Of a stretch of 64,000 nucleotides of DNA, positions 60,876-64,000 are shown piece by piece. The stretch covers positions 36,558-100,557 of the forward strand of contig DATAPD010000033.1 of assembly GCA_036265385.1 (NCBI GenBank), in the 5' to 3' direction. The number at the start of each line of letters is the position of its first letter. The stretch's first letter is position 1. Made by a program: the position numbers and the translations under genes. The notes beneath the pieces are model-generated. The model searched no databases. It saw nothing but the letters and a program-made list of their open reading frames with translations, and was not told where the DNA came from. This stretch comes from DATAPD01 sp036265385. GTDB taxonomy: Bacteria > Acidobacteriota > Terriglobia > Terriglobales > Acidobacteriaceae.

Positions 60876-63176
60876 ATGAAACAGTTGAGCATTGCCAATC
60901 AAACGTATCTCAGCCAGCTTAAGCGTTATGTCCTGGCGTTCGTGGCGCTGGGACTTGCAGTTGGACTTCGGATTTTATTGGACCCGGTCCTGGGTCAAGG
61001 ATATCCATTCCTAACCATCTTCATCGCAGTGGTCTTTTCCTCGTGGTACTGCGGTTTAGGGCCTTCGATCGCCGCCGCAACTGCTGGTCTGCTCTATGCG
61101 TGGTATGACTTTATTCCCCCAGCACACTCATTCGCCCTCACTGATCCGATGGCACAGATTGGGGGAATGGTGGGATTTTGCATTAACGCCGGCGCTGTGA
61201 TTGCATACGCCGAAGTCAGCCGCCGTGCACGTAACGCAGCCAAGGCAAGCTCTGAGGGTTTACTCCTCGCCCAACAAGTGGCGCATGTTGGTTCTTTCGA
61301 ATGGGACATCCCCGCGAGCCTGATCAAGTGGACTCCAGAGTTGGAAGCTGTCTACGGACTGAAGCCCGGGAGTTTTGGTGGCAAGTTCGCTGACTGGGAA
61401 AAACTGGTGTTCCCGGACGATCTGCAGCAAGCGAAGCGCCGGGTAGAAGAATCCTTGCAACAAGGAGTTTTTGAGGGTGAGTGGCGCGTCGTGTGGCCTG
61501 ATGGCTCGCTTCACTGGGTCTTGGGCAGAGGGTACGTTTTTAAGGATGACGCAGGAACACCTATTCGAATGGTGGGAGTCAACATCGATATTTCCGAACG
61601 AAAGCAATCGGAAAAAGCGAACAGCCTTCTCGCTGCAATCGTTGACTCTTCCGATGATGCAATCGTCAGCAAAACACTGGACGGAATCATTACGAGCTGG
61701 AACAAGAGTGCAAATCGCATTCTTGGCTACGCTCCGGAAGAGGCCATTGGTCAACACATCACGCTAATTATTCCCGAAGATCGCCGGGAGGAAGAAACGA
61801 AAATCATCGAGCGCATTAAGCGCGGCGAGAGGCTTGAGCATTTCGAGACCATCCGCCGGCGCAAAGATGGAACTCTTGTCGATGTAGCGATAACGGTCTC
61901 CCCAGTAAAAGATGCGTTCGGTCGGATTGTGGGCGCCTCCAAAGTGGCACGCGATATCACGGAACAAAAGAGAGCGGAGCTCGATCGGCAACGGTTTATT
62001 ACGCTGGCTGATCGTTGCACCGAATTCATTGGAATGTGCGACATGGAGTACCAGCCGTTCTATCTCAACGAGGCTGCTCTTCGTACCATAGGCTTGGACT
62101 CGCCTGATGACCTCCGCTCAATCAAGGTTTCGGACTTCTTTTTCCCAGAGGATCGCCCATTTATAGAGAACGAATTTATCCCTCAGGTTTTGCGAGAAGG
62201 CCGCGGCGATACAGAGATACGATTTCGCCATTTTAAAACTGGCGAAGCGATCTGGATGATCTATAACGTTTTCGTCATTCGAGATCGGATCGGTAAGGAG
62301 ATCGCACTGGCAACATTCAGCCAGAACATCACAGGACGTAAGGAGATTGAGAACGCTCTTCGGAAAAGTGAAGAACAGCTGCGCGCGCTTTCTAATGAGC
62401 TCGAAGAAAAAGTCCGTCGGCGTACTGCCGAGTTGGAAGAGCGTAATGTGGAGATTTTTCAGCAAAGCGAACAACTGAGGGAACTCTCCAAGCGCCTGCT
62501 CATAGCACAGGATCAAGAGAGGAGGCGGATTGCCAGAGAATTGCACGACAGTGCTGGCCAGCTGGTAGCTGCACTAGGAATGACTATTGCCGGTTTCTCA
62601 GCGTACGGTCGGCAAGATCCAGCGTTTGCCAATACGTTACAGAACACGGAAGATCTCTTGCAGCAACTCACTGCCGAGATTCGGACCACCTCATACCTCC
62701 TGCACCCTCCCCTGCTCGATGAGAACGGTCTCCGCTTGGCTCTTGCGTTGTACCTGGACGGATTGAGGGAACGAAGCAACCTGGATATCGACTTCCAGAT
62801 TTCAGAAAATTTTGGTCGATTGCCGGCTAATCTTGAATTGGCACTATTTCGGATCGTTCAGGAAAGTCTCACGAACGTTCATCGGCACTCGGGAAGCAAG
62901 ACAGCAACAATCCGACTCACACGAAATGCTGACAGCGTGACGATGGTCATAAAAGACTATGGCAAAGGGATCTCCAGCGAAAAACTGACCGCCATCCGTG
63001 CCCAGCGTGCAGGCGTCGGAGTAACCGGCATGCGCGAGCGTATGCGTCCTTTTCGTGGCGTCATGGACATTCAATCAGACGGAGCTGGCGTTACAGTCTC
63101 AATCACGGTGCCCGTCTCATCGGGTTCTACGGAAGGGGAGCCCGATAACTTCCCACAAAGGAAAGTTGCCGGATAG
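60876..63176 (+). CDS. Membrane PAS-domain histidine kinase (NarL-type)
   Basis: The 766-residue sensor kinase has three or four transmembrane segments at 15-120 (LAFVALGLAVGLRILL, then FLTIFIAVVFSSWYCGLGPS) of the DUF4118/KdpD-like type. PAS domains lie at about 130-240, 245-370 and 375-500, with PAC parts such as GRIVGASKVARDITEQKRAE. A coiled coil follows, then a HisKA_3 domain with the phospho-His in RRRIARELHDSAGQLVAALG. The HATPase domain reads VQESLTNVHRHSGSKTATIR and GVGVTGMRERMRPF. This is a LuxR/NarL-partner kinase, but no response regulator is next to it. GTG 60873 or ATG 60876 may be used. Its signal is unknown. Confidence 0.92.
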   Translation: MKQLSIANQTYLSQLKRYVLAFVALGLAVGLRILLDPVLGQGYPFLTIFIAVVFSSWYCGLGPSIAAATAGLLYAWYDFIPPAHSFALTDPMAQIGGMVGFCINAGAVIAYAEVSRRARNAAKASSEGLLLAQQVAHVGSFEWDIPASLIKWTPELEAVYGLKPGSFGGKFADWEKLVFPDDLQQAKRRVEESLQQGVFEGEWRVVWPDGSLHWVLGRGYVFKDDAGTPIRMVGVNIDISERKQSEKANSLLAAIVDSSDDAIVSKTLDGIITSWNKSANRILGYAPEEAIGQHITLIIPEDRREEETKIIERIKRGERLEHFETIRRRKDGTLVDVAITVSPVKDAFGRIVGASKVARDITEQKRAELDRQRFITLADRCTEFIGMCDMEYQPFYLNEAALRTIGLDSPDDLRSIKVSDFFFPEDRPFIENEFIPQVLREGRGDTEIRFRHFKTGEAIWMIYNVFVIRDRIGKEIALATFSQNITGRKEIENALRKSEEQLRALSNELEEKVRRRTAELEERNVEIFQQSEQLRELSKRLLIAQDQERRRIARELHDSAGQLVAALGMTIAGFSAYGRQDPAFANTLQNTEDLLQQLTAEIRTTSYLLHPPLLDENGLRLALALYLDGLRERSNLDIDFQISENFGRLPANLELALFRIVQESLTNVHRHSGSKTATIRLTRNADSVTMVIKDYGKGISSEKLTAIRAQRAGVGVTGMRERMRPFRGVMDIQSDGAGVTVSITVPVSSGSTEGEPDNFPQRKVAG

Positions 63177-63218
63177 CACAGTCAAGCTGGCCAGCTACAA
63201 TCAACTCAAAATTGAATT

Positions 63219-63263
63219 TGGAGCGGGAGACCGGGATCGAACCGGCGACATCCAGCTTGGGAA
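63219..63263 (-). tRNA. 3' half of tRNA-Gly(CCC), truncated
   Basis: On the minus strand the sequence from 63263 down to 63219 reads like a tRNA 3' half. The anticodon loop TTCCCAA (anticodon CCC) is followed by stem GCTGG, a T arm GCCGG-TTCGATC-CCGGT, acceptor strand TCTCCCGC and TCCA with encoded CCA. Upstream of the anticodon loop the needed stem and D arm are missing, so it cannot fold as a tRNA. Such 3' remnants mark integration sites. The matching 5' half was not found within the window. Confidence 0.75.
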
Positions 63264-63457
63264 TCTTTCCCCCCGCTATAGCTAGAACATGCAGAAGTAG
63301 CGAATCGCTTGTGTTCATGCACTTTTCACGCAACACATGCCATTCGTGCACATTCCCGCAAGTTGTTGCAAATTTCGCGAAATGGACTTCGTTCGTGGAT
63401 GTTTTCGTGGATGTTTTTCATTACTACTCCTTCGGGCCCGTGCCGCGATTTGTCTGG
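63264..63457. other. Gene-free stretch after the tRNA fragment
   Basis: No credible gene is seen. It contains a 12-base direct repeat TCGTGGATGTTT (63393-63404 and 63405-63416). No integrase gene is visible here. Confidence 0.5.
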
Positions 63458-64000
63458 TCACAGCGTACCAGCATCGCTCATTCGCTCGCACGCCAAAGCA
63501 CAGTGAGTCCAGCCTCCAAAATCAGGATTGGTTCCTCGCTCCCGTTCGAATAACTCTTCGCGTCCGACCCATTGTGAATACTCGCGATTGCGAATCTTTA
63601 ACCATGTTGCGTGCTCTGACAGATACGGATCAGCTTTTCGCTTTGCCACAATTCCTTCCAGATCGTGTTCGCAGGCCAGCCGAAATAATCCCTCGCCATC
63701 TGTATTGATGTGATCGCAGTAAAGTAGACGTTCGCTTTTTTGGGGCACTACTGCGTGAAGCGAAGCTTGCGGTCTATAAGTGGCAAATAGCGAAGGTCTC
63801 CCCCATTGCGGAATCTACGCATCTCTTCCTCATCATCTGAAAACGCGTGCTCATCCCAAAGAATGTCGAAGGCGTAAAACATGGGCTCGGCACGTCGGAA
63901 CAACAGATCTCGGAACTGCGGCTTTCCTTCCGAGTCGAGACAGACGATCTCACCGTCGAGTACGCATCGGCGACCCCTGAGATCTCGAGCCAACCCTTCG
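63458..64000 (-). pseudogene. ATP-dependent DNA ligase, frameshifted and cut by the window edge
   Basis: Two minus-strand frames match one ATP-dependent DNA ligase of the LigD/LigC type. The right part has CVLDGEIVCLDSEGKPQFRD, FYAFDILW and LRYLPLIDRKLR. The left part has RLLYCDHINTDGEGLFRLAC, EGIVAKRKADPYL and WLKIRNREYSQWVGREELFE, the C-terminal family motifs. The first frame stops at 63748 after KLRFTQ. Adding one base near 63761 restores KLRLHAVVPQKSERLLYC and joins both. So a one-base deletion breaks the gene, unless it is a sequence error. The nucleotidyl Lys motif would lie beyond the right edge. It lies beside a tRNA remnant, possibly inside an integrated element. Confidence 0.75.

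Noticed and set aside
63212..63553. Plus-strand frame beginning MNLERETGIEPATSSLG
   Set aside because: It is read off the antisense of the tRNA-Gly fragment; this string is a well-known artefact of tRNA 3' ends and not a protein family.

Overview
The window looks like chromosomal DNA of a soil-type Acidobacteriota (class Terriglobia, Koribacter-like). This is inferred from gene content: many exported proteins of unknown function, an NHL-repeat/Ig-like surface protein, a DUF5818-type secreted protein, two paralogous-looking amidohydrolases, a type Vd patatin and TonB-family proteins. Dispersed intergenic repeats (the CGTCGCTGCGCTCCTC type) point the same way. No ribosomal RNA gene, complete tRNA, CRISPR array or transposase was found. 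The taxonomic call is an inference, not a proof.

Layout. 1-5.4 kb: the 3' part of an NHL-repeat protein, a LEA-like lipoprotein, a repeat-filled spacer, a small unknown protein, a bifunctional-nuclease family protein and miaB. 5.4-10.6 kb: a frameshifted CocE/NonD hydrolase, then the vitamin B6 locus, with pdxS-pdxT divergent from a MocR-type pdxR. 10.6-19.4 kb: thioesterase, methyltransferase, orphan COX3-like protein, a DUF5818 protein behind a sigma-54 promoter, uvrA, a trio of exported TPR/helical proteins and a SprT/YgjP-like metallopeptidase. 19.6-24.5 kb: an iron-transport operon (FTR1-DUF2318 fusion, two FtsX/MacB permeases, and an ABC ATPase fused to a complete DtxR/MntR-like sensor) behind a predicted Fur box. 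24.5-34 kb: amidohydrolase, murI, a TonB-like protein, ileS-lspA and a zinc-dependent phospholipase C-like protein. 34-46.6 kb: SDR, lytic transglycosylase with a GAF-like partner, ECF sigma factor/anti-sigma pair, hydrolase, DUF885 peptidase and metH. 46.8-55 kb: orphan nuoI, small stress and metabolic genes, a MarR-GNAT fusion under a palindromic operator, a UbiD-type decarboxylase, amidohydrolase and a FabF-like ketosynthase. 55-63.2 kb: alpha/beta hydrolase, type Vd patatin, a secreted duplicated-domain protein, a GspG-like pseudopilin and a PAS histidine kinase. 63.2-64 kb: a 3' half of tRNA-Gly(CCC) and a frameshifted ATP-dependent DNA ligase running off the edge, which looks like the left boundary of an integrated element.

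How the genes work together. The strongest candidate for an undescribed system is the iron operon. It resembles the FTR1/P19-associated loci of Campylobacter type, but it fuses the permease to the DUF2318 redox domain. It also puts a metal-sensor repressor fold on the transport ATPase, suggesting the pump itself senses cytosolic metal. The B6 locus is also unusual: its PdxR-like regulator has Ala where the PLP-binding Lys should be, and the pdxS-pdxT spacer holds crossing RNA stems followed by a heptanucleotide repeat tract that reaches the pdxT start codon. Two genes (CocE hydrolase and DNA ligase) are each broken by what looks like a single missing base, so a real pseudogene and a sequencing or assembly error must both be considered.
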